Shown here: one piece after another, positions 9,086 through 18,467 of the stretch | Layout: each line of letters opens with the position of its first letter | Numbering within the stretch: the stretch's first letter is position 1 | Assembly: GCF_030913655.1 (NCBI RefSeq) | Contig: NZ_CP133189.1 | Location: 2,914,001 to 2,978,000 of the forward strand | Direction of reading: 5' to 3' | Source: Clostridium sp. MB40-C1 | GTDB taxonomy: Bacteria; Bacillota; Clostridia; Clostridiales; Clostridiaceae | Length of the DNA: 64,000 nucleotides | Translations under genes and position numbers: made by a program | Notes under the pieces: generated by a model | Told to the model about the DNA's origin: nothing | Database searches by the model: none | What the model saw: the letters and a program-made list of their open reading frames with translations, nothing else

Positions 9086-9396
9086 TATCGTCCCCTCACT
9101 CCCCATTATTATCAGGATTTTCATACATTAGGTTTTATCCAAAGTCATAGTATCAGTTACTCTACCTTATTTAAGAATAGAGAATTAATGACCGTATACA
9201 TAGGACAAACTTATATAATAAATCTTCTACTATTTATCATTAATAGTCAATCTTTTTAGAGAATTTTTAAAAATTTTTTAATATTCTAATACGTACCTAT
9301 TATTTAGTAAATAACCAATTAAATTTTATTTTCCCTTTTTCACTAGGTTCTTCTCATTTACTATATATCTAAGGTTTTTTAATGGAAATATAAAAG

Positions 9397-9444
9397 GGAT
9401 TCTAATCGTAAGGTGGAGTTTTTTCCATCTTACGATTAGAATCC
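9397..9444 (-). terminator. Long hairpin, probable terminator of the purine permease gene
   Basis: Arms of 21 bases (9397-9417 and 9424-9444) pair with one mismatch around a short T-rich loop. Read on the minus strand the hairpin is followed by a T-rich stretch. It lies about 90 bases past the permease stop and about 310 bases upstream of the Ter operon start. The stem is longer than usual for an intrinsic terminator. Confidence 0.6.
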
Positions 9445-9493
9445 TTTGTCCAGAGTAGTAGCTATAGTAGATGCTATAAAAGTTACATCTTGT

Positions 9494-9532
9494 AAATAAA
9501 TCTCTTTAAATAAATCTCTTTAAATAAATCTT
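9494..9532. repeat. 14-bp tandem repeat next to the permease stop codon
   Basis: AAATAAATCTCTTT occurs twice in tandem (9494-9507, 9508-9521), followed by a partial third unit that runs into the permease stop codon. Probably slippage; no function seen. Confidence 0.7.
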
Positions 9533-10822
9533 CTAAATGAAGAATTTTAATATAAACAATGCCCCTACTATGTATGTCGGTATAGTAACCTCTTTTGCTC
9601 TTCCTGTTAATGCCTTTAAAAAAATATATGCAATTATTCCAAATACTATACCATCTGATATGCTGTATGCAAGAGGCATCATTATAATTGTAAAGAAAGC
9701 TGGTATAGCTTCTGTAAAATCAACTAAATCTATATCCTTAATAGGTTCCATCATAAATAATCCAACTAATATTAAAGCTGGCGTAGTAGCTGGAGATGGA
9801 ATAATAGTAAATAGTGGTGCAAAAAATAAAGCTATTAAAAACATTCCTGCTGTTGATAAAGCAGTTAATCCTGTTCTTCCACCTTCTGCAACTCCTGAAG
9901 CACTTTCAACAAAAGTACTTACTGTGCTTGTTCCAAGGCAAGCTCCTATTGTAGTTGCAACAGCATCTGCAAATAGAGCATTTTTGATTCTTGGAACTTT
10001 TCCGTCCTTATCTAACATATTAGCTTTTGTAGCAACGCCAACAAGGGTTCCAACTGTATCAAACATATCCATAAACAATAATGTAAATAGAGCAATAAAC
10101 ATATCAAAAGTAAATATATTATGAAACTCTAATTTAAATAGTATTGGTTTTAAAGACGGTGGAGCACTTATAATTCCATGTGGAAGTTTAGTTATTCCCA
10201 TAGGAATACCTATCACTGTTGTTGCAACAATTCCTATAAGTAATGCTCCTCTTACATTCTTTGCTAAAAGGACCCCAGTTATTAATATTCCTATAATAGC
10301 AAGAAGAGCTGTCCCGCTTGTTACATTTCCAAGCTGAAGAATAGTACTATGTTCCTGATGAAGTACAATCTTAGCATTATCTAGTCCTATAAATGCTATG
10401 AAAAGTCCAATACCTACTGAAATAGCCCTTTTAATATTCATAGGTATAGAATCAACTATAGCTTCACGAACATTAAAAACTGTAAGTAATATAAAAATAA
10501 TTCCTTCTAAAAATACTGCTGTCAATGCAAATTGAAAGCTATATCCCATTTGCTTAACTATAGTAAAAGCAAAAAATGCATTAAGCCCCATTCCCGGTGC
10601 TTGAGCAAATGGCAATTTTGCATATAATCCCATTATAACTGTTCCAATAACAGCTGATACTGCAGTAGCTGTAAATACTGCTCCAGAATCCATTCCTGCT
10701 GCTGATAATATTGCAGGGTTAACAATTAAGATATAAGCCATTGTCATAAAGGTAGTTATTCCAGCTAAAACTTCTGTTTTAATATTAGTTCCGCTTTCCT
10801 TTAATTTAAAGTATGATTCCAT
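9533..10822 (-). CDS. NCS2-family purine (guanine/hypoxanthine) permease
   Basis: 429 residues, the usual length of the AzgA/PbuG branch of NCS2 nucleobase permeases, with about 12-14 hydrophobic segments. Typical motifs are TTFMTMAYILIVNPAIL near residue 21, GMGLNAFFAFTIV near 77, and FMDMFDTVGTLVGVA near 250, the AzgA hallmark. It should import guanine, hypoxanthine or adenine by proton symport for salvage. Start: ATG after AGAGGGATTTTAA. It is a single gene with its own promoter. The 5' leader is only about 40 bases, too short for a purine riboswitch, and a PurR-type box sits beside the promoter. Confidence 0.93.
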   Translation of the reverse strand: MESYFKLKESGTNIKTEVLAGITTFMTMAYILIVNPAILSAAGMDSGAVFTATAVSAVIGTVIMGLYAKLPFAQAPGMGLNAFFAFTIVKQMGYSFQFALTAVFLEGIIFILLTVFNVREAIVDSIPMNIKRAISVGIGLFIAFIGLDNAKIVLHQEHSTILQLGNVTSGTALLAIIGILITGVLLAKNVRGALLIGIVATTVIGIPMGITKLPHGIISAPPSLKPILFKLEFHNIFTFDMFIALFTLLFMDMFDTVGTLVGVATKANMLDKDGKVPRIKNALFADAVATTIGACLGTSTVSTFVESASGVAEGGRTGLTALSTAGMFLIALFFAPLFTIIPSPATTPALILVGLFMMEPIKDIDLVDFTEAIPAFFTIIMMPLAYSISDGIVFGIIAYIFLKALTGRAKEVTIPTYIVGALFILKFFI

Positions 10823-10867
10823 TTAAAATCCCTCTTTTTCATATGTTTTAGTTTTTGGCACTTGTAC

Positions 10868-10913
10868 ATATTAGCAAATAGGATTTTTAAAGTCAAGATT
10901 TTTCACGAACATT
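10868..10913 (-). promoter_or_regulatory. Promoter and adjacent PurBox-like site for the purine permease
   Basis: On the minus strand a -35 TTGACT (10891-10896) and a -10 TAATAT (10868-10873) are separated by 17 bases. Immediately upstream (10901-10913) is a CGAACATT-centred sequence like the Bacillus PurR box. A better match (12 of 13 to AWWWCCGAACWWT) lies at 10984-10996 in the opposite orientation. Confidence 0.55.
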
Positions 10914-10983
10914 CTTACGTATTTTTAGTATTATATTTTGTTATAATTAATTATATTTTGCATAGGTATTTGAATGCTTTTTT

Positions 10984-10996
10984 ATTGTTCGCATTT
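10984..10996 (-). promoter_or_regulatory. PurBox-like sequence
   Basis: AAATGCGAACAAT on the minus strand matches the PurR-box consensus AWWWCCGAACWWT at 12 of 13 positions. It is about 80 bp from the promoter-proximal box, much further than the usual 16-17 bp between paired boxes, so its function is uncertain. Confidence 0.4.
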
Positions 10997-11004
10997 TATA
11001 AAAC

Positions 11005-12678
11005 TTAAATAAGTTTAAATTTATTTATCTCAATATTTAATTCCTCTGTAAGTTCATTTAGTTTAGTAGTAGATTCTTCAACTTCTTCCATCATCTTAAA
11101 TTGTTCATCTACAGAAGCACTCACCTCTTCTGAAGCTGCCGCAGATTCCTCAGATACCGAAGCTATACTTGATATTGCATCTACAACTAGTTTATTACCT
11201 TCATCTATTGACATTATAGAATTATTTAAATTCTCTATTCTAACCCTTATATTATCTATTGAGTTTGAAATGCTTTCAAAACCAGAGCTTACATGTTCAA
11301 CTGATTCATTTTGTTCCCCACTTCTTTTTTCCATATTATTCATCATATCTACTGTTCTTCTTATCTCATTCTGAATACCCGATATTATTACCTGAATATC
11401 TTTAGTTGAATTATCAGATTCCTCAGCTAATTTTCTTATTTCATCAGCTACAACTGCAAAACCTCTCCCGTATTCGCCTGCACGAGCTGCTTCAATAGAT
11501 GCATTTAATGCTAACAAATTTGTTTGCTCTGATATACTAGTAATTGTTTCAATTATATTACTAATATTCTTAGAATGATCATTTAGTTTTTCTATATTTG
11601 CTGCAACTTCCTTAGTTTCTTTATTATTCTCTATAGTCTTTATTTTTAATTTATCTAGTGCTTCTATCCCATCGTCTTTAACTCTAACTATTTCTTTTGC
11701 CTGTTCACTCATATCATCACTATTTTTAACTAGCTCCTCAAACTTATCTTGTATTTGTGAAGTTAAGTCTGCTCCTTTTTGAGTATCTGCAGCTTGTTCT
11801 GATGCTCCTGTAGCTATTTGTGCCACTACCTCAGATATTGACTTCGCATTACTTAAACTATTTTGTGATAAAACATTTAATTTTTCTCCAGCACTGTTAA
11901 CCTCTCCAGAAACAGCCTTAGTCTTTTCAATAAGGTTTGATACATTTTCAATCATTTTATTAAAATTATCCGCTACTATTTTTGTTTCATCATTTGAATT
12001 TATGTCTAAATTTTGAGCTAGATTTCCATTAGACATTTCATTTGTCGCTTCAACTATTTTCATTAAACTATCCTTTACTCTTCCTGAGAAAATAGTTGAA
12101 AATCCTATACCAAATAATGATGCTGCTACAAGCAATACTATTCCTATAGTAAGCTTCATATTAAAGTTTTTTTCTAACGCTTGCTGTAAATTATAACTAT
12201 GCTGAAGTTCTATAGATATTAAATCATTTGTCCTTTGTTGAATAAATCTATTTTTTACATTTATCTCTTGAAATAAAAGATTTGCTTGTTTCAAATTTTT
12301 ATTTTTTAGAGCTTCAATACATCCATTAGAGTCCTTAATAAATCCTGTTGTAATATTGTTAAGCGTATTATGAGCTGTTCTACTATTACTTTCCGTTAAA
12401 GTCTGATTTAAGAACTTTAAGATTTGATTTAAGTCGTTTATGCTTTCATTGTATTTTTTTAAACTAGCCTCATTATATTCAAATAGTAATTCATCCATAC
12501 TACTAACAACTTCTGTTGATGCATTTTTTAATTCTCCTTCTAAAATAAGGTTATTATTTATAGTTTTGTATCTTGATTGAGTATTCCATGCTGTAGTAAC
12601 AAACATAATGTTTATTGCTACCATTATGCATATAAGTAATGCAAATGCTGCCATCAACTTTCCTCTAATCGTCTTCAT
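11005..12678 (-). CDS. Methyl-accepting chemotaxis protein (4-helix-bundle type sensor)
   Basis: 557 residues. TM1 (about 7-28) and TM2 (about 175-198) flank an all-helical extracellular domain of about 145 residues, of the four-helix-bundle type. HAMP (about 199-252) and the cytoplasmic signalling domain follow. The signalling hairpin tip is [19 protein letters not shown] and continues [19 protein letters not shown]. It starts 11 bp after a sugar-binding lipoprotein gene (GGGGGAAAACTT then ATG), so the two are co-transcribed. The likely role is to relay binding of the liganded lipoprotein to CheA. It has no CheB/CheR-binding pentapeptide at the C-terminus. Confidence 0.93.
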   Translation of the reverse strand: MKTIRGKLMAAFALLICIMVAINIMFVTTAWNTQSRYKTINNNLILEGELKNASTEVVSSMDELLFEYNEASLKKYNESINDLNQILKFLNQTLTESNSRTAHNTLNNITTGFIKDSNGCIEALKNKNLKQANLLFQEINVKNRFIQQRTNDLISIELQHSYNLQQALEKNFNMKLTIGIVLLVAASLFGIGFSTIFSGRVKDSLMKIVEATNEMSNGNLAQNLDINSNDETKIVADNFNKMIENVSNLIEKTKAVSGEVNSAGEKLNVLSQNSLSNAKSISEVVAQIATGASEQAADTQKGADLTSQIQDKFEELVKNSDDMSEQAKEIVRVKDDGIEALDKLKIKTIENNKETKEVAANIEKLNDHSKNISNIIETITSISEQTNLLALNASIEAARAGEYGRGFAVVADEIRKLAEESDNSTKDIQVIISGIQNEIRRTVDMMNNMEKRSGEQNESVEHVSSGFESISNSIDNIRVRIENLNNSIMSIDEGNKLVVDAISSIASVSEESAAASEEVSASVDEQFKMMEEVEESTTKLNELTEELNIEINKFKLI

Positions 12679-12689
12679 AAGTTTTCCCC

Positions 12690-13685
12690 CTATTTATTAA
12701 TAATACTTGTCCCTACTATTACATCCTCTTGTACGTTCTCGCCGTTTATAAGTTTCTTTATAGTTTCTTGTGCATTTTTAGCATATCCCTCAGCACTTTG
12801 CTCTATAGTATATAATAGCTTCCCTTCTGCTACCGCTTTTTTTGCATCAGGCACAGCATCGAAACCAGTTATAGTTATTCCCATTAATTTTGCTTCCTTT
12901 GTATATTGTGCCGCTCCTAAAGCCATTTGATCATTTCCACATATAATAACTTTTATATTAGGATTAGCTGATATATATTTTTTTGCTATGTCATATCCAT
13001 TTTTTAAACCCCATTTACCGTCTTCCATTGCTGAAATTTTTAAATTTGACATTTCTCCTAATGCACGGAGTCCCCCTTCTTTTCTCTTTTGTCCTGGAAT
13101 AGTATTTTGATCTCCTAATATCATAAGAACTTCTGATGGTCCTGTAACCGTTTTACCTAAGCTCTTTACTCCATCATAAAAGGCCTTTTCATTATCTATA
13201 TGTAGAAAAGGTGGCATTTTTAACCCCTTGCTCTTAGCTACTTCAGTATTTACGCTACTATCCATAGTTATAATCTTTATACCTCCGTCTTGAGCTTTCT
13301 TTAAATTGTCGATTAAAGCAATATCATCTGCTGGAGATATTATTATGGCTTGTGCATTGCAAACAATTGCTTCATTTATTGCCTCTATCTGCTCCTTAAT
13401 CTTATCCTCTGTATCTGATGCTAATCTAACAGTTACTTTATTTCCTTCATTTCCCATAACTTTTACTAAACTCTTAGATACACTTTGTAAAAATAAATCT
13501 TTTTTAAGTATAGCAAATACTTCTTTACCATTTCCTTCTTTACCTGTACCTTTAGTTGAATCCTTGTCACTAAATCTTTTTTGAATAAACTTATCTACAT
13601 CATTCTCTAAATTCCCTCTGCCACAAGAACATCCAAACAATACTACAGCAATTAATAAAACAAACAGTTTAACAAATTTTTTCAT
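12690..13685 (-). CDS. Sugar-binding lipoprotein (periplasmic-binding-protein type), probable chemotaxis co-receptor
   Basis: 331 residues from the ATG at 13685, which follows TAGGAGGAGTACT; an upstream in-frame start at 13742 has no such site. The signal peptide [20 protein letters not shown] has the lipobox LFGC. The mature part is a type-I periplasmic binding fold of the ribose/galactose class: [46 protein letters not shown] and [17 protein letters not shown] are the usual ligand-pocket and hinge segments. No ABC permease or ATPase gene is near. The partner in the operon is a chemoreceptor, so sensing rather than uptake is likely. The ligand is unknown, probably a hexose or pentose. Confidence 0.9.
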   Translation of the reverse strand: MKKFVKLFVLLIAVVLFGCSCGRGNLENDVDKFIQKRFSDKDSTKGTGKEGNGKEVFAILKKDLFLQSVSKSLVKVMGNEGNKVTVRLASDTEDKIKEQIEAINEAIVCNAQAIIISPADDIALIDNLKKAQDGGIKIITMDSSVNTEVAKSKGLKMPPFLHIDNEKAFYDGVKSLGKTVTGPSEVLMILGDQNTIPGQKRKEGGLRALGEMSNLKISAMEDGKWGLKNGYDIAKKYISANPNIKVIICGNDQMALGAAQYTKEAKLMGITITGFDAVPDAKKAVAEGKLLYTIEQSAEGYAKNAQETIKKLINGENVQEDVIVGTSIINK

Positions 13686-14085
13686 AGTACTCCTCCTACA
13701 TAAAGCTAATTTTGATAATTGATGAAATTGCACATTTCCCAAACTACATAGATATATGGAAATTCCTCAATTACTTAGTACAATAAATTTAAATTCCTTA
13801 TTTCACAAAATGTTATCCTCATGTTACACCCTTCACCTTATCTCACCTTTTAACAATTGGTTATATTTTAGTTATGTTTTTATTATGTTTTTATAAACTA
13901 ATTGTTAACTATTTTTCAATTTCGACACATTTTATTAAATTCCTCCTTATATTTTGATTTTTTTATTCATATTTCAAATTTTTCTACTTTTTTCAACATA
14001 TTTATTAATATTCAAATTTATTACAATATTAATCTTTATAGAAAATAAAAGAAAATCTATTAAATAACTTTAATCTAAATACTTC
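13686..14085. other. Intergenic region without a recognisable gene
   Basis: About 400 very AT-rich bases upstream of the sugar-binding lipoprotein gene. I see no ORF, RNA motif or clear repeat. It presumably holds the promoter of the lipoprotein/chemoreceptor operon, but I could not pick a convincing -35/-10 pair. Confidence 0.5.
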
Positions 14086-14157
14086 TATTGAATAACTATA
14101 TAAAAATAAAAAAGCTTACCTAAGCAAGCTTTTTTATTTTTATATAGTTATTCAATA
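14086..14157 (-). terminator. Perfect 32-bp inverted repeat, terminator of the hyd operon
   Basis: Arms 14086-14117 and 14126-14157 are exactly complementary over 32 bases with an 8-base loop. Near the loop on the minus strand is an A-tract/stem/T-tract (AAAAAAGCTT...AAGCTTTTTT), the core of an intrinsic terminator. It lies about 70 bases past the hydF stop and can act in both directions. Confidence 0.75.
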
Positions 14158-14164
14158 CTACTAA

Positions 14165-14227
14165 CCAAAATAAATATAGACTAATAACTTGTATTTATTT
14201 TAATATAATAAACTATTTGAAACCCTA
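14165..14227. repeat. Copy of dispersed palindromic repeat (degenerate)
   Basis: An AT-rich imperfect palindrome with AAAATAAATATA on the left and TTGTATTTATTTTAATATAATAAAC on the right, ending AAACCCTAT. It resembles the elements at 19421-19522, 38449-38528 and 44281-44365. It touches the end of hydF. Confidence 0.45.
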
Positions 14228-15415
14228 TATCTTAAAAATTTCAATACTTCTATCTAAAATTCCAGTTAGATATGCTAATAACACTCCGTAATTTGTTATG
14301 CTAACCTTTTTATCTTTACAAAAATTTATTCTAGTTAGCATTGTCTTTCTATTAACCATGCAAGCTCCACAATGTATGACTAAATCATACTCTGAAATAT
14401 CTTCTGGGAAATCGTGCCCCATTTTAAAACCAAATTGTAAATCTTTACCTGTATGTTTTTTAAGCATCATAGGTATTTTAACTCTACCTATATCCTCATG
14501 TGAATGATTATGAGTACAACTTTCAGATATAAGTATTTTGGAATTCTCATTTAAATCTTTTATTTTGGAAATTCCATCTAAAAATACACCTAACTCTCCT
14601 TTGTATCTTGCAAATAATATAGAAAAACTTGTGAGTTTAATATTATGAGGTACTATCTTATTTACTCTTTTAAATGCTTGGGAATCTGTTACTACTAAAT
14701 CCACATCTTTTATATCTTGAAGAGCAGATTGTAATTCTGTATCTCTAACTACATAACTTTTTATCCCATTATCTAAACAATCTCTTATAAGTTGAACCTG
14801 AGGAAGTATTATTCTTCCCTTTGGAGCTTCCGAATCAATAGGCACCACCATAACAACTTTGCTATCATATGACAACAAATCTCCTATAATTGGCTTTTCT
14901 TCATCATCCTCTTGAATTTTTTTTATTAGTACATCCTTTAAAAATAGTATATTTTCTTCTTTAAGAGCAGATATAAAAATAGCATCTTTAAACTTGCTTC
15001 TAACTTGTTCTAAAACTTCTTCTTTGACTGTATCAATTTTATTTATGACAGTTATATAAGGAATGTTATATCTTTTAAAATTCATAGTAGTTTCCTTATA
15101 GTAGGCATCCTCTGTGTCTTTTATATCCATAACATAAATTCCAAAATCAGTTCTTTGAAGAATTTTTAAACTTTTCTTAACCCTAAGTTCACCAAGTTCA
15201 CCTTTATCATCTATTCCAGCTGTATCTATAAAAACTACTGGTCCTAATGGAATTAGCTCCATTGACTTCGTAACAGGATCTGTAGTAGTTCCTTTTACAG
15301 AAGATACTAAAGAAATATCCTGACCAATTATAGCATTTAATAATGAGGATTTACCTGCATTTCTTTTACCATATATAGCTATATGCTTTCTATTTGCATT
15401 TGGCGTATTGTTCAT
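14225..15415 (-). CDS. hydF: [FeFe]-hydrogenase H-cluster maturation GTPase HydF
   Basis: 396 residues, normal length. HydF is the scaffold on which the 2Fe subcluster is assembled before transfer to apo-hydrogenase. The N-terminal GTPase domain has the P-loop GKRNAGKS (16-23), switch Thr residues in KGTTTDPV, DTAGID (G3) and NKID (G4). The C-terminal iron-sulfur-binding domain has the conserved Cys of SESCTHNHSHED and the HCGAC pair. Start: ATG after GAGGAAAA. It is the last gene of the TM1266-hydE-hydG-hydF operon, with 71 bp between hydG and hydF, and is followed by a strong terminator. Confidence 0.96.
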   Translation of the reverse strand: MNNTPNANRKHIAIYGKRNAGKSSLLNAIIGQDISLVSSVKGTTTDPVTKSMELIPLGPVVFIDTAGIDDKGELGELRVKKSLKILQRTDFGIYVMDIKDTEDAYYKETTMNFKRYNIPYITVINKIDTVKEEVLEQVRSKFKDAIFISALKEENILFLKDVLIKKIQEDDEEKPIIGDLLSYDSKVVMVVPIDSEAPKGRIILPQVQLIRDCLDNGIKSYVVRDTELQSALQDIKDVDLVVTDSQAFKRVNKIVPHNIKLTSFSILFARYKGELGVFLDGISKIKDLNENSKILISESCTHNHSHEDIGRVKIPMMLKKHTGKDLQFGFKMGHDFPEDISEYDLVIHCGACMVNRKTMLTRINFCKDKKVSITNYGVLLAYLTGILDRSIEIFKI

Positions 15416-15486
15416 TTTTCCTCCTATATTAACTATTTGTTAAAATAACTATATAGTATACAATATCTTGAAATTCATTAATTTAA

Positions 15487-16863
15487 TTATATATATAAAT
15501 CTCTTTCTCCATTTTTTAATTTTTCTATATTATTAAGAACTAGATTTTTTATATCATCTCTTTCAATCTTTGCTGCTTCTTCACGAATTAAAGCTTCTCC
15601 TTTTTCTTTAAGTTCTTCATCTCCATAATCTAAAATATATTCCATTAAAGTCGTCATAGCATTTGGACCACAAACATATTGTATATTACCACTTTTAGCA
15701 AGGCTCATAAATCTGTCTCCAGTTCTACCCTTCCTATAACAGGCAGTACAATAACTTGGTATATATTTAGCATCTATTAATTCTTTTAGAACTTGTATTG
15801 GACTTCTGTGATCTTGCAAAATAAACTGATCTACTATCTTTCCTTCTTCACGTTCTTTGTATCCACCTACTCCTGTACATGAACCTGCGCTTATTTGTGA
15901 AATTCCATATCTTAACGCCTCTCTTCTCATGTCTGCTGATTCTCTAGTAGATAAAATCATTCCTGTAAAAGGTACTGCTATTCTAACAATAGCTATAATT
16001 TTCTTAAAAGTTTCATCGTCTACTAAATTAGGAAATTTTTCAAGATCTATTCCTTCGGCTTTTCTAATTCTTGGGAAAGAGATAGTATGGAATCCAACTC
16101 CAAACTTTTCTTCTAAATGTTCATTGTGCATCATTAATCCTAACACTTCAAACTTATAATCAGAAAGTCCAAATAAAACTCCACCACCTACATCATCTAT
16201 ACCACCTTCCATAGCTCTATCAAAAGCAGTTAAATGGTATTCATAATTGCTTTTTAAACAATTTGGGTGCATTTTTTCATAAGTAGGTTTATGGTAGGTT
16301 TCTTGGAATAAAATATATGTTCCTATGTTAGCATTCTTCAGTTTTTTATATTCTTCAACAGTAGTTGCTGCAATATTAACATTTATTCTTCTAATATTTC
16401 CATTATCCTTTTGTGTCTTGTATACAGTAGATATAACATCCAAAATATAATTTATATCACAATTTACTGGATCTTCTCCAGCCTCAAGCGCCAATCTTTT
16501 ATGACCCATCTTTTCAAGTATTTTAACTTCTTCTTCAACTTCCTTCATGGATAGCTTTCTTCTTCCAAACTTATTACAATGTTGATATCCACAATAAACA
16601 CAATTATTTACACAATAATCACTTACATAAAGAGGTGCAAATAACACTATTCTATTTCCATAAACAGATTTCTTAATATCTCCTGCTATTTTGAACATTT
16701 CTTCAAGTTGGTCTTTATCTTCTATTTGAAGCAATATAGCTATGTCCTTATGTGATAAACCCTTTTTCTCTTTTGCTTTGTCTAAAACCTCTTGAATTTC
16801 TTCCTTACTTACATTTTTAGCTTCCTCTAACAAATTATATATATGATCATGATCAATAAACAT
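15487..16863 (-). CDS. hydG: [FeFe]-hydrogenase maturation radical SAM enzyme HydG (tyrosine lyase)
   Basis: 458 residues. HydG splits tyrosine to give the CO and cyanide ligands of the H-cluster, carried on an Fe(Cys) synthon. The radical-SAM motif is CVNNCVYCGY (Cys84, Cys88, Cys91). The C-terminal auxiliary cluster motif CTACYRKGRTGDRF distinguishes HydG from the thiamine enzyme ThiH. The GGAGGAGG ribosome site lies inside the last codons of hydE, one base before its stop, so translation of the two is likely coupled. Confidence 0.97.
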   Translation of the reverse strand: MFIDHDHIYNLLEEAKNVSKEEIQEVLDKAKEKKGLSHKDIAILLQIEDKDQLEEMFKIAGDIKKSVYGNRIVLFAPLYVSDYCVNNCVYCGYQHCNKFGRRKLSMKEVEEEVKILEKMGHKRLALEAGEDPVNCDINYILDVISTVYKTQKDNGNIRRINVNIAATTVEEYKKLKNANIGTYILFQETYHKPTYEKMHPNCLKSNYEYHLTAFDRAMEGGIDDVGGGVLFGLSDYKFEVLGLMMHNEHLEEKFGVGFHTISFPRIRKAEGIDLEKFPNLVDDETFKKIIAIVRIAVPFTGMILSTRESADMRREALRYGISQISAGSCTGVGGYKEREEGKIVDQFILQDHRSPIQVLKELIDAKYIPSYCTACYRKGRTGDRFMSLAKSGNIQYVCGPNAMTTLMEYILDYGDEELKEKGEALIREEAAKIERDDIKNLVLNNIEKLKNGERDLYI

Positions 16864-16864
16864 T

Positions 16865-17911
16865 TTATTTCCTCCTCCAATTTATATTGTCTCCTCTTGA
16901 CATATCAACACAAAATCCAGCTCTATTTATTCTTCCTTCTATACATCTTCTGCACTCTGCAGCTTCATCTCCTGTACATATTTTCCCATTATATAATGAA
17001 TATTTTTCTCTAACTGATGTAGGCGATAAATTTGGCATAACTACATTAGCTCCTGCCTTAAGTCCTTTTTCTCTACCAATTGGGTCTATAGTTCCTAATG
17101 CGGTAGTCGCTGGTAGAAGAACCTCTGGTAAAAATAACCTTATCAAAGCTAACATAATTATAGTTTCTTCTAACGTTCCGTTTTTTTCATTTCTTAAAGG
17201 AGTATCCTTATGAGATATAAAAGGACCTATTCCTACCATTTCAGGATTTAATTCCTTTAAGAAATGTATATCCTTTACATAATCTTCTTTAGTTTGACCG
17301 GGTAATCCAACCATAAACCCAGCTCCTACTTGGTACCCAATCTTTTTTAAATTACATAAGCATTCTCTTCTATTTTCAAAGCTAGAAGTAGGGTGAAGTT
17401 TCTCGTACAGTTCCCTTGATGCTGTTTCATGCCTTAAAAGATATCTATCAGCTCCTGCCTCATAGTATCGCTTATAAGACTCGTAACTTTTTTCCCCTAT
17501 AGAAAGAGTTACTGCACAGGTTTTAAACTTATTTTTAATTTTACTTATTATTTCTATAATTTTTTCATCTGTATAATAGTCATCTTCTCCACCTTGAAGT
17601 ACAAATGTTTTATACCCAAGTCTATTTCCTTCTTCACAAGTATTTAATATATCTTCAAGACTTAATCTGTATCTATCAGCGTTTTTATTAGAAGCTCTAA
17701 TCCCACAATAGACACAATTTCTTTTACAATAGTTTGTAAACTCTACAAGCCCTCTCATAAAAACCTTAGATCCATAAGTCTTCATCCTAGTTTCATGTGC
17801 CCTTTGTATCAGATAATCCTTGTCTTTTTCATTTATATTATTTATTAAATAAAAAAGCCCTGTTTTATCTAGATAGTTTTCTTTATATAATTTATCAATT
17901 AGTTCTTTCAT
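16865..17911 (-). CDS. hydE: [FeFe]-hydrogenase maturation radical SAM enzyme HydE
   Basis: 348 residues, typical. HydE acts with HydG and HydF in building the dithiomethylamine-bridged diiron subcluster. The radical-SAM motif CKRNCVYCGI has Cys62, Cys66 and Cys69. TFVLQGGEDDYY and the SAM-binding stretch GFMVGLPGQTKEDY are typical. Two Cys near the C-terminus (CRRCIEGRINRAGFC) could hold the optional second cluster. The start codon lies 2 bases after the stop of the small TM1266-like gene, indicating tight co-translation. Alternative identities such as BioB or PylB are less likely because hydG and hydF follow. Confidence 0.96.
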   Translation of the reverse strand: MKELIDKLYKENYLDKTGLFYLINNINEKDKDYLIQRAHETRMKTYGSKVFMRGLVEFTNYCKRNCVYCGIRASNKNADRYRLSLEDILNTCEEGNRLGYKTFVLQGGEDDYYTDEKIIEIISKIKNKFKTCAVTLSIGEKSYESYKRYYEAGADRYLLRHETASRELYEKLHPTSSFENRRECLCNLKKIGYQVGAGFMVGLPGQTKEDYVKDIHFLKELNPEMVGIGPFISHKDTPLRNEKNGTLEETIIMLALIRLFLPEVLLPATTALGTIDPIGREKGLKAGANVVMPNLSPTSVREKYSLYNGKICTGDEAAECRRCIEGRINRAGFCVDMSRGDNINWRRK

Positions 17912-17913
17912 AG

Positions 17914-18165
17914 CTAAATCTCTTTCTTTGCGATAGATGTTTTAACTAAAACATTGTCAATGTTACCTAACTTTCCTGTAAGACTATTTATTTCATTTAA
18001 ATCTCCAATCACAGTTATAGAAATCACAGATATCCCCTCTTCTTCAAAAGGTATACCCATTCTTCCTCTAATAATTCCTTTGAAACTAGCTACTATATCA
18101 TTAAATTCCTTTTGACATTGGTTAGGTTCTTCTAAAATAGCACTAATAACAGCAATTTTTTTCAT
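17914..18165 (-). CDS. TM1266-family putative hydrogenase system regulator
   Basis: 83 residues, a small ferredoxin-like/ACT-type alpha-beta domain related to nickel-responsive regulator C-termini. The family (iron-only hydrogenase system regulator, putative) is named for its constant link to hydE/hydG/hydF. Strands such as KKIAVISAILEEP and GISVISITVIGDLNEIN alternate with helices. There is no DNA-binding helix-turn-helix, so any regulatory role needs a partner or a ligand. First gene of the operon: ATG at 18165 after TAGGAGGAAAAATGT. A 170-base leader with its own terminator lies upstream. Confidence 0.88.
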   Translation of the reverse strand: MKKIAVISAILEEPNQCQKEFNDIVASFKGIIRGRMGIPFEEEGISVISITVIGDLNEINSLTGKLGNIDNVLVKTSIAKKEI

Positions 18166-18265
18166 ACATTTTTCCTCCTACAAATAAACTTTTGTTTAAT
18201 TATGTTATTCATAATTTTATATATTTTCTAAAACATATAAGGATACTATTTGATATATATGATTC

Positions 18266-18297
18266 AATAAAAAAGACTTTCCTTTAAAAGGAAAGTC
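18266..18297 (-). terminator. Intrinsic terminator ending the hyd leader RNA
   Basis: GACTTTCC and its complement (18275-18282, 18290-18297) form a stem that can extend into the A/T loop. On the minus strand it is followed by a run of seven Ts. It lies about 100 bases before the first hyd gene, so transcripts from the promoter at 18468-18496 must read through it to reach the operon. Confidence 0.8.
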
Positions 18298-18462
18298 AGC
18301 ATTTATACACCAAATAAAACCATGTATCTATAACATGATCTATTTATCCTATGCCTAACCTCCTTTCAGATCAGATTACTCTTTTCTGTTAGGGTGCTAT
18401 TTTTTACTAAACAAATAGTTAAAGAATCCTCTCTAAGTATTTGAATAAAAAATTATCTCTTA
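18298..18462 (-). ncRNA. Candidate structured leader or small RNA upstream of the hyd operon
   Basis: Between a consensus promoter and a terminator lies a transcript of roughly 165-200 nt with no ORF. It contains pairing segments such as CCTAAC with GTTAGG (enclosing a purine-rich loop with AAAGGAGG) and CATGT with ACATG. I do not recognise it as a known riboswitch, T-box, 6S or SRP RNA. It may be a cis-acting attenuator of hydE expression or an independent small RNA. Promoter and terminator are seen; the function is inferred. Confidence 0.5.
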
Positions 18463-18467
18463 ACAAT

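Noticed and set aside
9125-9300. Sigma-A promoter for the Ter biosynthetic operon
   Set aside because: A TTGACT is present on the minus strand near 9250, but no acceptable -10 lies 16-18 bases downstream. I could not choose a site.
10823-11004. Purine riboswitch upstream of the purine permease
   Set aside because: The promoter is only about 40 bases from the start codon and the conserved purine aptamer segments are absent.
18298-18420. Type I toxin peptide gene behind the AAAGGAGG sequence in the hyd leader
   Set aside because: No start codon at proper spacing. The next ATG on that strand is followed by a stop after one codon.
18298-18462. T-box, 6S RNA or SRP RNA in the hyd leader
   Set aside because: The T-box GGTGGNACCGCG sequence, the SRP GGAAGGAAGC-type loop and a 6S-like long bulged stem are not seen. 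It is kept only as an unclassified leader.
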